From Thiocystis violacea (GTDB lineage Bacteria > Pseudomonadota > Gammaproteobacteria > Chromatiales > Chromatiaceae): a stretch of DNA of 49,967 nt. The notes below the pieces were generated by a model. It had not been told where the DNA came from. It worked only from the letters and a program-made list of their open reading frames with translations, and made no database searches. Positions 28,513 through 36,444 of the stretch are shown piece by piece (the first letter of the stretch is position 1; each line of letters begins with the position of its first letter). Location of the stretch: assembly GCF_016583575.1 (NCBI RefSeq), contig NZ_NRRG01000038.1:1-49967 (forward strand), given 5' to 3'. Both the position numbers and the translations under genes were made by a program.

Positions 28513-29541
28513 ATGACTGACAAGAGCTTAACACTTCACGTCAAGCCGTCCTATGCCGCGAAGTATGGCGTGGAGTTTTTCGAGCGCAAAACCATCGACT
28601 CTTACGCGCTGTGGGCGATCACGCTGAAAGACCCAGAAACCAAGCGTTACCCCAAGAATCCGACCGCTTACGGCAAAACCGCCACGCTTGAGCAAGCGCA
28701 TCTCGACCTAACCGCGTGGTGCGAAGCGCATGGCCTTGCGTTTGCCGACATTCGCAGCGAGCCGCCCGCCTGGAAGCTGGTCAAGGATCTGCTGGAAGGG
28801 AAAAGCGGCGCGGAATGGCACGCGCGCCAAGTCAAACGCCCGCGCCTGGCAAATACCATTCTCGACATTCCGCGCGCTGATCAGCAGATGGTCTACGCCA
28901 TCAAAGGGCAACCAGTCACCGATAGCCTGAAGGTCGCGGAGTATTTCGAGAAGAACCACAAGAACGTCTTACGGGCTTACGACAATCTTCCCAAAGATGA
29001 ATTCAACCGGCTCAATTTTGAGCCCGCTGATTTTACTGATAAAAACGGCGAAGTCCGACGCATGATCCGCATGACATGGAAAGGTTTCTCCATGTTGGCG
29101 ATGGGCTTCACCGGCCAGAAAGCCTATCACTGGAAACAGCAGTTCCTTGATGCCTTCGAGATGATGGGTCAGGAAATCGACCGTCGTCGCGAGACCATCG
29201 CGGACCCGCCAAGAAAGAACCTCTTGCTCGAAAAACGCCAATCCGGCGGATGGCTGACAGATGCTGTCCTGGAATGGCGCACCGATCAAGGCAAGCTGAC
29301 CAATGCCAAGCATTACATGGCGGAAAACCGCCTGTGCAACTGGTGCCTGACCGGCGCCTTCGACCCCATCGACGAAGCAGCCCTGAAAAACGAAGAACTG
29401 GCGCTCTTGCGCCTGGTGCGCGAGCGCAACGCCGCCTTGATCGTCGCGGGGATCGACTACGCCGAGCGCAAGTCCCGCCTCGCCCAATACACCATCCGCC
29501 AGCGCACGCGGCTCTTGGCCGTACAGGACGCCGCCGCATGA
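28513..29541 (+). CDS. rha: Rha family regulatory protein (moron)
   Basis: A protein of 342 residues from ATG 28513 (AGCAGGT ahead); a start at 28423 with GAGG would add 30 low-complexity residues. The middle (DSLKVAEYFEKNHKNVLRAY, NRLNFEPADFTDKNGEVRRM, then TWKGFSMLAMGFTGQKAYHW) is the pRha domain, which interferes with or regulates phage growth in other systems. The N-terminus resembles a DUF-type leader, and the C-terminus ends with a coiled coil (ELALLRLVRERNAALI). It is inserted between portal and protease, an unusual place, and is AT-richer than its neighbours. Confidence 0.8.
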   Translation: MTDKSLTLHVKPSYAAKYGVEFFERKTIDSYALWAITLKDPETKRYPKNPTAYGKTATLEQAHLDLTAWCEAHGLAFADIRSEPPAWKLVKDLLEGKSGAEWHARQVKRPRLANTILDIPRADQQMVYAIKGQPVTDSLKVAEYFEKNHKNVLRAYDNLPKDEFNRLNFEPADFTDKNGEVRRMIRMTWKGFSMLAMGFTGQKAYHWKQQFLDAFEMMGQEIDRRRETIADPPRKNLLLEKRQSGGWLTDAVLEWRTDQGKLTNAKHYMAENRLCNWCLTGAFDPIDEAALKNEELALLRLVRERNAALIVAGIDYAERKSRLAQYTIRQRTRLLAVQDAAA

Positions 29542-30869
29542 ACTACCCCCACCTCGCCGCGCGGATCTTCAACACCCCGCTGCTGATCCACCCGGCCAAG
29601 CTCGACGCCATCATCGCCGGGCTGGGCGGGCGCCTGCTAGGCACCGGCCTTGATCATGATTCCAACGCCCATACCCCGGTCGACGCCGAGGGCCAGCCGC
29701 TTCCGGCCGAGCTGTTCAGCCGCCAGCGCGGCGAGACCCGCTACGATCGCCAGGCCGGCACCTACTACCAGGTGCAGAACGGCGTCGCGCTCATCGACAT
29801 CCACGGCGCTCTAGCCCACCGCACCAAGATCAACGCCGACTCGACCGCGATCATTGGCTACCAGGAGATCGCCCGCAACATCGAGGCCGCCCTCGCCGAC
29901 TCCGATGTCGGAAGCCTCCTGCTGTCGGTCGACTCCCCCGGCGGCGAGGTGTCCGGCGCCTTCGAGCTGGCCGCCCTGATCCGCGAAGCCGACGCCCGCA
30001 AGCCGGTCCACGCCATCGCCGACAGCCTCTCGGCCTCGGCCGGTTACCTCATCGTCAGCGGGGCCAGAACCATCAGCGTCGCCCCGACCGGTTACGTCGG
30101 GTCCATCGGCGTGGTCATGACCCACGTCGACGTGTCGCGCGCCCTGGCCAACGACGGCGTGGCCGTCACCCACATCTATGCCGGCGCGCACAAGGTCGAC
30201 GGCACCCCCTATCAGCCGCTCCCGGACGCCGTGCGCGAGCGCTTCCAAGCCGAGATCGACGACCTCTACCGGCTCTTCGTGCAGACCGTCGCCGAGTCCC
30301 GCGGCCTCGACCCCGCCCGCGTCCTCGCCACCCAGGCCGGAATCTTCCGCGCCCAGGCCGCCGTCGACGCCGGACTCGCGAACCGCATCGCCACCCAAGA
30401 TTTCATCGTGTCCGAGCTGGCGGCCCAGCGCCCCCGCTCATTCCCCGTCGGGCAACCCGCCCGCGCCACCGTCAGCACAGGAGCCAAAGCCATGACTGAC
30501 ACCACCCAGGCGGGCGCATCCAACCAGCCCGCCATCACCGAAGCCGACCTCGACGCCGCGCACAAACTGGGCGCCGAAGCCGAACGCACGCGCATCTTCG
30601 CCATCCTCGACAGCGCCGCCGCGCAAGAGCGCCCCCAAGCCGCCCTCGCGCTCGCCCGCAAAGGAGCGATCGATTCCGCCACCGCCGCCGACGTGCTCGC
30701 CAGCCTGCCGACCGAGTTCGCCACCCTGGAGGCGACCGCGCCGACCTCCTTCGAGCGCCACATGGCGAGCCTCCAGAACCCGCGCCTGGCCCCCGACGGC
30801 GACGAGACGGATCCGGATCTCGCCGCCAGCGCGGCCTGGGCCACTGTCGTCGCGCGTTACGCCAACTAA
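29538..30869 (+). CDS. Head maturation protease, S49/gpC family
   Basis: A protein of 443 residues. IDIHGALAHR, LLLSVDSPGGEVSGAFELAA and ADSLSASAGYLIVSGARTIS mark the SppA/ClpP-like S49 fold, with the Ser in SASAGY as nucleophile; GSIGVVMTHVDVS follows as in lambda gpC. The C-terminal third is the scaffold region. ATG 29538 overlaps the rha stop as ATGA. The protease processes the prohead and is lost during maturation. Confidence 0.92.
   Translation: MNYPHLAARIFNTPLLIHPAKLDAIIAGLGGRLLGTGLDHDSNAHTPVDAEGQPLPAELFSRQRGETRYDRQAGTYYQVQNGVALIDIHGALAHRTKINADSTAIIGYQEIARNIEAALADSDVGSLLLSVDSPGGEVSGAFELAALIREADARKPVHAIADSLSASAGYLIVSGARTISVAPTGYVGSIGVVMTHVDVSRALANDGVAVTHIYAGAHKVDGTPYQPLPDAVRERFQAEIDDLYRLFVQTVAESRGLDPARVLATQAGIFRAQAAVDAGLANRIATQDFIVSELAAQRPRSFPVGQPARATVSTGAKAMTDTTQAGASNQPAITEADLDAAHKLGAEAERTRIFAILDSAAAQERPQAALALARKGAIDSATAADVLASLPTEFATLEATAPTSFERHMASLQNPRLAPDGDETDPDLAASAAWATVVARYAN
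30492..30869 (+). CDS. Nested scaffold protein (Nu3-like internal start)
   Basis: An in-frame ATG at 30492 inside the protease gene has AGGAG eight bases upstream and would give a 125-residue protein (MTDTTQAGASNQPAITEADL and on) made of the Ala/Glu-rich helical tail. This mirrors lambda C/Nu3, where the scaffold is translated from an internal start of the protease gene. Confidence 0.7.
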   Translation: MTDTTQAGASNQPAITEADLDAAHKLGAEAERTRIFAILDSAAAQERPQAALALARKGAIDSATAADVLASLPTEFATLEATAPTSFERHMASLQNPRLAPDGDETDPDLAASAAWATVVARYAN

Positions 30870-30881
30870 GAGGACTTCCGC

Positions 30882-31511
30882 ATGACCACGCTTACCGAAG
30901 GCCGCCATGCCGGCGGGTTCATCGTCTCCGAAGCCAACGGCGGACGCTCGCGCGAAACCGTGACGCTGGCCGCCGCGCAAGACCTGGAGGCCGGCACCGT
31001 GCTCGGCCAGATCCTGGTTGGCGCCGCCACCGCCGCGGCCATCGTCGGCACCGGCAACGCCACCATCTCCGCCGTGACCGTGAGTGCCGGCGCCCTTCCC
31101 GGCGCCTACACCCTGCTCGCCATCGCCGCGACCAAGCTGCAACTCTACGGCCCCGAGGGCCAGTATCTCGGCCTCGCCACGGCCGGCAGCGCCGCGACCC
31201 TCGGCGGACTCACCTTCACGGTCACGGCCGGCGGCACGCCCATGGTGGCCGGCGACAGCTTCACCATCACCGTGGCCGCCGGCTCCAGCGCCTACGCCCA
31301 GTTCGACCAGGACGGCACCGACGGCACCCAGCACGCCGCCGGCATCCTGATCTACGGGCAGACCACCGGCGAGTCCACCGAGCCAGGCGTCATCCTCGCC
31401 CGCGACGCCGAAGTCAACGGCTCCGAGCTGACCTGGCCCAGCGACATCGAAACCGCCGAAAAAGCCGCCGGCATCGCCCAACTCGCCGCACTCGGCGTCA
31501 TCGTCCGCTAA
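30882..31511 (+). CDS. Head decoration protein (gpD family)
   Basis: A protein of 209 residues. It opens MTTLTEGRHAGGFIVSEANG, typical of lambda gpD-like decoration proteins, and closes with PGVILARDAEVNGSELTWPS, then a helix and a strand. It is about twice the usual length: a beta-rich insert (VSAGALPGAYTLLAIAATKL and VTAGGTPMVAGDSFTITVAA) lies in the middle, as in long decoration proteins of other phages. It stabilises the expanded capsid. Confidence 0.88.
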   Translation: MTTLTEGRHAGGFIVSEANGGRSRETVTLAAAQDLEAGTVLGQILVGAATAAAIVGTGNATISAVTVSAGALPGAYTLLAIAATKLQLYGPEGQYLGLATAGSAATLGGLTFTVTAGGTPMVAGDSFTITVAAGSSAYAQFDQDGTDGTQHAAGILIYGQTTGESTEPGVILARDAEVNGSELTWPSDIETAEKAAGIAQLAALGVIVR

Positions 31512-31525
31512 GAGGAGCCCGACAC

Positions 31526-32563
31526 ATGGCCACCATGGACATTTTCAATTCCAACGCCTTCAGCGCGGTCGAGCTGACGGGCGCGATCGAGCAGGTTCCG
31601 CACAAGCCCCAGCTCCTCGGCTCGCTCAACCTCTTCGCTACCCGCCCGGTACGCGTCGAAACCGTCGCCGTCGAATCGCGCGAAGGCACCCTGTCGCTGA
31701 TCCAGACCAGCCCGCGCGGCGCCCCGCTTGAGGAAGGCACCGGCGACGCGCGCAAGATTCGCGACTTCCGTACCGTGCGCATCGCCAAGGGCGACACCAT
31801 CCAGGCCAGCGAGATCCAGAACATCCGCGCCTTCGGCCGCGAGTCCGAACTGATGCAGGTCATGGACGAGGTCATGCGCCGCCTCGCAGGGCCGACCGGG
31901 CTCATGAGCCAGGTCGAGCTGACCCATGAAAACATGCGCCTTGGCGCCGTGCAGGGCATCCTCACCGATGCCGACGGATCGACCCTGCGCAACTGGTACA
32001 CCGAGTTCGGCGTGGCCCAGCCCACCGAGATCGATTTCGATCTCGACAACGCCTCCCCGGCTTCCGGCGCCGTGCGCACGAAGTGCAACCAGGTCATCCG
32101 CCAGATGATGACCGCCGCCGCCGGTGCCTGGATTCCCGGGTCGACCAGTGTAATGGCGCTCTGCGGAGACAACTTCTGGGACAACCTGACCGCCCATGGC
32201 GAGGTTCGCGAGACCTACCTCAACACCCAGCAGGCCGCCGATCTGCGCGAGATCAACCAGCCCTACGAGACGTTCCGTTACGGCGGCATCACCTGGATGA
32301 ACTACCGCGGCACCGACGACGGATCGACCGTCGCCGTCAACACCGACAAGGCCAAGTTCTTCCCGGTCAACGCCCCCGGCGTGTTCGAGGTCGCTTTCTC
32401 CCCGCTGGAGTCGCTCGGCTTTGTCAACACCCCCGGCAAGGACATGTACAGCCTCATCGTCCGCGACAAGGATCGCGACATGTGGATCCGCCCCGAAGTC
32501 TTCAGCTACCCGCTGTTCATCTGTACCCGGCCGCTGATGCTGCAACGGGCCAAGCGGACCTGA
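31526..32563 (+). CDS. Major capsid protein (gpE family)
   Basis: A protein of 345 residues, close to lambda gpE (341). It begins MATMDIFNSNAFSAVELTGA; VPHKPQLLGSLNLFATRPVR, RDFRTVRIAKGDTIQASEIQ and a C-terminal GKDMYSLIVRDKDRDMWIRP segment are strongly gpE-like HK97-fold features. AGAGGAG lies before the ATG. Most abundant virion protein. Confidence 0.96.
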   Translation: MATMDIFNSNAFSAVELTGAIEQVPHKPQLLGSLNLFATRPVRVETVAVESREGTLSLIQTSPRGAPLEEGTGDARKIRDFRTVRIAKGDTIQASEIQNIRAFGRESELMQVMDEVMRRLAGPTGLMSQVELTHENMRLGAVQGILTDADGSTLRNWYTEFGVAQPTEIDFDLDNASPASGAVRTKCNQVIRQMMTAAAGAWIPGSTSVMALCGDNFWDNLTAHGEVRETYLNTQQAADLREINQPYETFRYGGITWMNYRGTDDGSTVAVNTDKAKFFPVNAPGVFEVAFSPLESLGFVNTPGKDMYSLIVRDKDRDMWIRPEVFSYPLFICTRPLMLQRAKRT

Positions 32564-32575
32564 TCCGGCTGACGC

Positions 32576-32893
32576 ATGACCGACTGGCTCGCTCTTCAGG
32601 CCACCGCCGCCGCCGCCATTGTTGACCAGGCGGCGTTCGGCGTGCCCGCGCTCTACCGCGCCGCCGGCACGGGAAACCCGATCGCGCTCCAGGCGATCGA
32701 CACCCCCGAGGCCCAAGCGGTCGGGCAATCCGGATTCGTCGAGATCCGCCACGAGATCCACATCGCCCGCACCGCACCGGTGAACCCCGCCCGTGGCGAC
32801 ACCCTCACCCTCGGGGACGCCACTTTCTTCGTCCAACAGCACGAGCCCGACGGCCCCTTCTGGCGTCTGATCGTGCGCCAGGGCGGGAGCTGA
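32576..32893 (+). CDS. Head-tail joining protein (gpFII-like)
   Basis: A protein of 105 residues beginning MTDWLALQATAAAAIVDQAA and followed by a compact beta domain (GFVEIRHEIHIARTAPVNPA, then RGDTLTLGDATFFVQQHEPD). Size, position after the capsid gene and fold pattern fit the head-closure or joining protein of lambda-like phages. Confidence 0.7.
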   Translation: MTDWLALQATAAAAIVDQAAFGVPALYRAAGTGNPIALQAIDTPEAQAVGQSGFVEIRHEIHIARTAPVNPARGDTLTLGDATFFVQQHEPDGPFWRLIVRQGGS

Positions 32894-32895
32894 TC

Positions 32896-33351
32896 ATGTC
32901 CGAAGCCCCCGCGACCCAGGCCCAACGGATCCTCGATCAGCTCGTCACCTGGCTGTCCGAGATCCAGCAGGTCAACGGCTACTACACCGACACCGGCCTG
33001 GACATCCGCACCGAGCAGGACCGCGACGAGGATCCCCTCGCCCCGTGCCTGTTGGTCCTGGACGAGGACGCCGCTTACAGCGCCCCCGGGAGCAGCCAGC
33101 GCGGCACCTGGACCCAGCTTTTTACCCTGGAGGGCCTGATCGGCGACGACGGCGACGGCCGCCGACTGGGTCGGCAGGTACTGGCCGATCTCCACCGCGC
33201 GCTCCGCCGCCGCCCCACGGACTGGCCGCCCGAGGCGGGCGTGCTCTCCATGTCCGAGCGTTCCCGCGAACTCCCGCGCCGACCCAGTAACAGCGACTGG
33301 CTGACCCCTTCGGTCAGTCTCGAAATCACCTACGTAGACAAAGAGGTCTAA
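32896..33351 (+). CDS. Tail terminator / tail completion protein
   Basis: A protein of 151 residues. An N-terminal helix (AQRILDQLVTWLSEIQQVNG) is followed by a strand pattern (PCLLVLDEDAAYSAPGSSQR, TWTQLFTLEGLIG) and a helix (QVLADLHRALRR), then a terminal strand. This alpha/beta pattern and position before the tail tube suggest the gpU-like tail terminator that caps the tail and binds the head. Confidence 0.65.
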   Translation: MSEAPATQAQRILDQLVTWLSEIQQVNGYYTDTGLDIRTEQDRDEDPLAPCLLVLDEDAAYSAPGSSQRGTWTQLFTLEGLIGDDGDGRRLGRQVLADLHRALRRRPTDWPPEAGVLSMSERSRELPRRPSNSDWLTPSVSLEITYVDKEV

Positions 33352-33354
33352 CCC

Positions 33355-34074
33355 ATGTCCGGACTCCTGCTCGCCGTTGACGCCCACATTGACCGCTTCA
33401 CCGCTGGCGTGGCCGCCGGCTTCATGGATGCGATCAACTTGCCCAAGCTGTCGATCACCCAGCCCGATCCGGACAGCATCATCCGCACCTCCTTCATGCG
33501 CTCCACCAAGGGCCAGGCGCTCGATTCCTACCTCTCGCCCAAGCCCGTCGAGATCGAATTCGACACCGACGAATGCGCGCCGGACATCTTGTCGATGGCC
33601 CTGCTCGGGCGCCCCGCCGACTACGCCCAAGCGGCCGGCACCAGCCAGTCCCTGACCATCGCCGCCAAGCTCGGCAAGTGGGTCGCGATCGGCAAGAACA
33701 ACCTCTCGGCCTTCGCCGTCGCCACCAAGACCGCCGGCACCGACTACGAGATCAACATGGAGGCCGGGCTGTTCAAAAGCCTGACCATCGCCGACGGCGA
33801 CGTCTCAGCCACCGCCAGCTACCCGGCTCGCTCTGGGTCCGTCATCGTCTCCGGCACCGAGAGCGTGCTCCAGATCGCCATCCACGGCCACGGCATCAAC
33901 CTGTTCAACAGCCAACAGATCGAGATCGAGATTTGGCAGGCCAACGTCAGCCCCACCGGCGGCATCAGCTTCATCACCGCCGATCCCGCCACGCTCTCGT
34001 TCAAGGGGACGCTCATCACGCCCACGGGCAAGACCGGCCCGTATCAGCTCACGCTGCATTCGGCCGCCGCCTAA
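33355..34074 (+). CDS. Major tail (tube) protein
   Basis: A protein of 239 residues. It is beta-rich (MSGLLLAVDAHIDRFTAGVA, VEIEFDTDECAPDILSMALL, INLFNSQQIEIEIWQANVSP), and the ISFITADPATLSFKGTLITP end is typical of tail tube proteins. It lies directly after the terminator-like gene, matching siphovirus order. The start is four bases after the preceding stop. Confidence 0.75.
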   Translation: MSGLLLAVDAHIDRFTAGVAAGFMDAINLPKLSITQPDPDSIIRTSFMRSTKGQALDSYLSPKPVEIEFDTDECAPDILSMALLGRPADYAQAAGTSQSLTIAAKLGKWVAIGKNNLSAFAVATKTAGTDYEINMEAGLFKSLTIADGDVSATASYPARSGSVIVSGTESVLQIAIHGHGINLFNSQQIEIEIWQANVSPTGGISFITADPATLSFKGTLITPTGKTGPYQLTLHSAAA

Positions 34075-34080
34075 GCCGCC

Positions 34081-34350
34081 ATGCCCAACATCACCATCAC
34101 CCACACCTGGCAGCCGCGGATTCCAGCCGACGTGGAATTCTTTCTCACCTGCACCGCCGGCGCGATCTGGGAAGCCTACCCGATGGCCGACGACGTGACC
34201 GCGCCAGACATCGAGGAGGGCCACACCGGTAACCCCTGGGAGCGCGACGCCCTCAACCGCACCCTGATCGGCCCCGGCGTCATCTGGCTACGCCTCGCCC
34301 CGAGCGAAAGCGCCACCGGCGCCCGCGCCGTGCTTTCGACCTGGAGCTGA
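34081..34350 (+). CDS. Hypothetical protein after tail tube, 89 aa
   Basis: MPNITITHTWQPRIPADVEF, then FLTCTAGAIWEAYPMADDVT. A small beta-type protein with no family match. Tail assembly chaperones usually sit here, but there is no sign of the slippery -1 frameshift found in G/GT genes. It may be a structural accessory protein. Confidence 0.55.
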   Translation: MPNITITHTWQPRIPADVEFFLTCTAGAIWEAYPMADDVTAPDIEEGHTGNPWERDALNRTLIGPGVIWLRLAPSESATGARAVLSTWS

Positions 34351-34354
34351 TGCC

Positions 34355-34507
34355 ATGCGGCACTTGATGCGACTGATGCGACTGACTGACCTCTTCCGGT
34401 CCCCGCCCGCCGGAGGCCCACTCACGACCACGCCCGTCGAGTACCGCACGACTGACGGAACCTATTACCAGACCGCCGACGGGCATTACTACGGGATCGG
34501 AGCATGA
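34355..34507 (+). CDS. Small protein, 50 aa
   Basis: MRHLMRLMRLTDLFRSPPAG, then TTTPVEYRTTDGTYYQTADG and HYYGIGA. The Tyr/Gly-rich end looks like a short tail-associated beta piece. Its stop overlaps the ATG of the DGR target gene as ATGA, so the two are coupled. No family known. Confidence 0.5.
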   Translation: MRHLMRLMRLTDLFRSPPAGGPLTTTPVEYRTTDGTYYQTADGHYYGIGA

Positions 34508-35547
34508 CGACCTACATTTCTCCAACAATGGCCAACGGCACCGCGGTCGACGCGGCGCTGGCGAAAGCCGGCACCGCCATCCAGCCGGGCCTATCGTCCT
34601 ATTTCGCCAAAGCCGATTCGGGATCTGTCGCGTGGTCGGTGACAGCCGCCAACGCGATTCAGGCCGCCATGGCTCTGCACGTCGAAGTGAACGGCGTTAT
34701 CCACATCATCACGGCCGGCACATCGATCACCGTCCCAGCCTCGCCCGTCGCCGGAACAGACTATGCGATCTGGTGCAAACCCGACGGCATGCTCGAAGCG
34801 ACCGACTCGCATATCAGCCCGCCCGCCGCGAATGCACGCAATGTCGGCGGCTATCACTACGCTCCTGGCGGAAACGCATCGGCGCAAGCGGGCGGCAACA
34901 CGACGCCAGCCATCAATCCCTATTCCTGCTGGGATCTGAAGTGGAGACCGGCTTGTCAGGATCCGCGCGGCATGACGCTTGTGGCCAACCATTTCTGGGC
35001 CGACATCTACTTCACGAATACCGACCCAGACCTCAACGGGACGTCGAAATACAACGTCACGATCGCAGACGGATCCAGCCCACCGAAAATCCCGCTCGCG
35101 CTCAACGGCGACGGCACGGCCACCTACGGATCGCTGACATGGTTTGAGGCAAACAGCCTGCTGGCCGCCTTTGGAAAGCGCGCGCCCACCTACGCCGAAT
35201 TCATGGAGTTGGCGTTTGGCGTGACAGAGGCAACAAGCTTTGGCAACTATCCGCCGAGCACCGCGATGGACGCCCCGCGCACATCGCGCTGGGGTGTGAT
35301 GCAGGCAACCGGGAATATGCATACCTGGGGCGCCACACAAGGCGGTCCAGCGGGAACCGCCGCATGGACAGCGAACACCGAGGGTTTTGGCTCGACCTAC
35401 AACCTGCCGAACGCCGCGCGGTTTGGGGGCAGCGGCACCGACGGCGCGGACCCCGGTTCGCGCTGCTCGCTCTGGGGCGTCTCGCCGTCGGTCTCGTCCG
35501 GCAGCATCAGCCTGCGCGGCGTCCGTGACCACTTGCAACTTGCCTAG
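34504..35547 (+). CDS. DGR variable protein, C-type-lectin/FGE fold (probable receptor-binding)
   Basis: A protein of 347 residues. The C-terminal half is an FGE/C-type-lectin-like domain: WFEANSLLAAFGKRAPTYAE, TSRWGVMQATGNMHTWGATQ with the GNxxxW box, and the end GSRCSLWGVSPSVSSGSISL followed by RGVRDHLQLA. This ending is the typical variable region of diversity-generating retroelements. The N-terminus (MTTYISPTMANGTAVDAALA) is a tail-fibre-like attachment domain. A bAvd homologue follows within 30 bases. The protein is likely displayed on the tail and recognises the host surface, as Mtd does in Bordetella phage BPP-1. Confidence 0.88.
   Translation: MTTYISPTMANGTAVDAALAKAGTAIQPGLSSYFAKADSGSVAWSVTAANAIQAAMALHVEVNGVIHIITAGTSITVPASPVAGTDYAIWCKPDGMLEATDSHISPPAANARNVGGYHYAPGGNASAQAGGNTTPAINPYSCWDLKWRPACQDPRGMTLVANHFWADIYFTNTDPDLNGTSKYNVTIADGSSPPKIPLALNGDGTATYGSLTWFEANSLLAAFGKRAPTYAEFMELAFGVTEATSFGNYPPSTAMDAPRTSRWGVMQATGNMHTWGATQGGPAGTAAWTANTEGFGSTYNLPNAARFGGSGTDGADPGSRCSLWGVSPSVSSGSISLRGVRDHLQLA
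35425..35517 (+). other. Putative DGR variable region (VR)
   Basis: Codons for the segment from GGSGTDGAD to SGSISL are dominated by NNC forms (agc, ggc, acc, gac, ctc, gtc, tcc). This is the pattern left when AAC codons of a template repeat are mutated at their adenines. The exact limits of the region are an estimate. No matching template repeat was seen in the window. Confidence 0.7.
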
Positions 35548-35549
35548 GA

Positions 35550-35563
35550 CGGGCGATAGCCCG
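35550..35563 (+). promoter_or_regulatory. Hairpin/cruciform downstream of VR
   Basis: CGGGC-GATA-GCCCG, three bases after the variable-protein stop. DGR target sites usually have a GC-rich hairpin with a 4-nt loop just after the VR that promotes retrohoming; this fits in position and form. Confidence 0.6.
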
Positions 35564-35576
35564 GACGCGAAACACG

Positions 35577-35990
35577 ATGGAGCCCATTCAGGAAGCCGGG
35601 CGCAGTTATCAGCAAATGGCGATCGTGGAGAAATACGAGAAAGTGATCCACTACCTCTATCCCATTGCGCAATCGGTACCGCGCAAGCACGGCGCCGCGC
35701 GGGATCTATTCTTGCGCGCGCTACTCGGGCAGGCCGATCTCTTTTATCGCGCCGGAAAGTCCAATCAAGTTTCAAAAATCTACGAAGCGGATGCGGGATT
35801 AGCGTATCTGCGGTTTTGGATGCGGTTTCTGAACGCGATCCACTGCCTGACCGTCCACCAAAAGGAGCACGCCGAGGCGTTGGTCGCCGAGGTTGGCGGA
35901 ATGGTTAACGCCTGGATCGGTCACGCCCAATGGGCCGACACACACCACCTGATTCGCTGGCTGGAGAACCGCTATGCCATCACCTGTTAA
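35577..35990 (+). CDS. avd: Avd accessory variability protein
   Basis: A protein of 137 residues. The sequence MEPIQEAGRSYQQMAIVEKY, then HYLYPIAQSVPRKHGAARDL and GKSNQVSKIYEADAGLAYLR is recognisably close to bAvd of Bordetella phage BPP-1 along its whole length. bAvd is a pentameric four-helix-bundle protein that binds the DGR reverse transcriptase and template RNA. Here the partner RT gene is absent from the window. The C-terminus (ADTHHLIRWLENRYAITC) is longer than in bAvd. Coupled with the next gene by a 17-nt overlap. Confidence 0.92.
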   Translation: MEPIQEAGRSYQQMAIVEKYEKVIHYLYPIAQSVPRKHGAARDLFLRALLGQADLFYRAGKSNQVSKIYEADAGLAYLRFWMRFLNAIHCLTVHQKEHAEALVAEVGGMVNAWIGHAQWADTHHLIRWLENRYAITC

Positions 35991-36444
35991 CACGCGCGCC
36001 GATCTCGACGCGCTTGCGCCGTCCGAATTGGCCGACCTCATGACCGTGCTGGCGGGCTCGATCTGGCGCCTGATGCGCGACGACGCCAACGAGCGCTGGA
36101 TCGCGATCGAGGATCTAAGCTCGGTCACGCGCTTCGGCTTCACGCGCGAAGATTTCCCGCTGGCCGCACCGCCCGCGCTGCCGGAGTGGGTGCCTGCCCC
36201 GGACCCGCGCGAAACGATGACCTGCTCCGACCTGCAAGCCCTGCTCGCGCTCGACCAGCTCGGCCTGGCCGACGAATACGAAGCCTGGTGCACAGACCCG
36301 CAGAGAACGTTCGCGGAAAAGGCGTTCATCAACCGAGCCAGAACCTGGCGCCGGCTTGATGCCACGTTCAACGCGGCGGCGGATGCGCTCGAAAAAACCG
36401 AGGAAGAAAAGGACCAGTTGTTCGCGCTGGCGGTGACGTTATGA
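35974..36444 (+). CDS. Hypothetical protein after Avd, 156 aa
   Basis: MPSPVNTRADLDALAPSELA, then DLMTVLAGSIWRLMRDDANE and ETMTCSDLQALLALDQLGLA. Mainly helical. It overlaps the Avd end and the PG-binding gene start. Despite its place it has no RT motifs (no YxDD). It may be a tail-fibre assembly chaperone for the variable protein, which often follows fibre genes; this is inferred from order only. Confidence 0.55.
   Translation: MPSPVNTRADLDALAPSELADLMTVLAGSIWRLMRDDANERWIAIEDLSSVTRFGFTREDFPLAAPPALPEWVPAPDPRETMTCSDLQALLALDQLGLADEYEAWCTDPQRTFAEKAFINRARTWRRLDATFNAAADALEKTEEEKDQLFALAVTL

Noticed and set aside
35925-35945. Third copy of the ACGCCCAATGGGC palindrome
   Set aside because: Partial match only, inside the avd coding sequence, without -35, -10 or the CCCCATCGAC element.
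35974-36444. Degenerate reverse transcriptase after Avd
   Set aside because: No YxDD, no palm-domain pattern, and too short; the protein is mostly helical.
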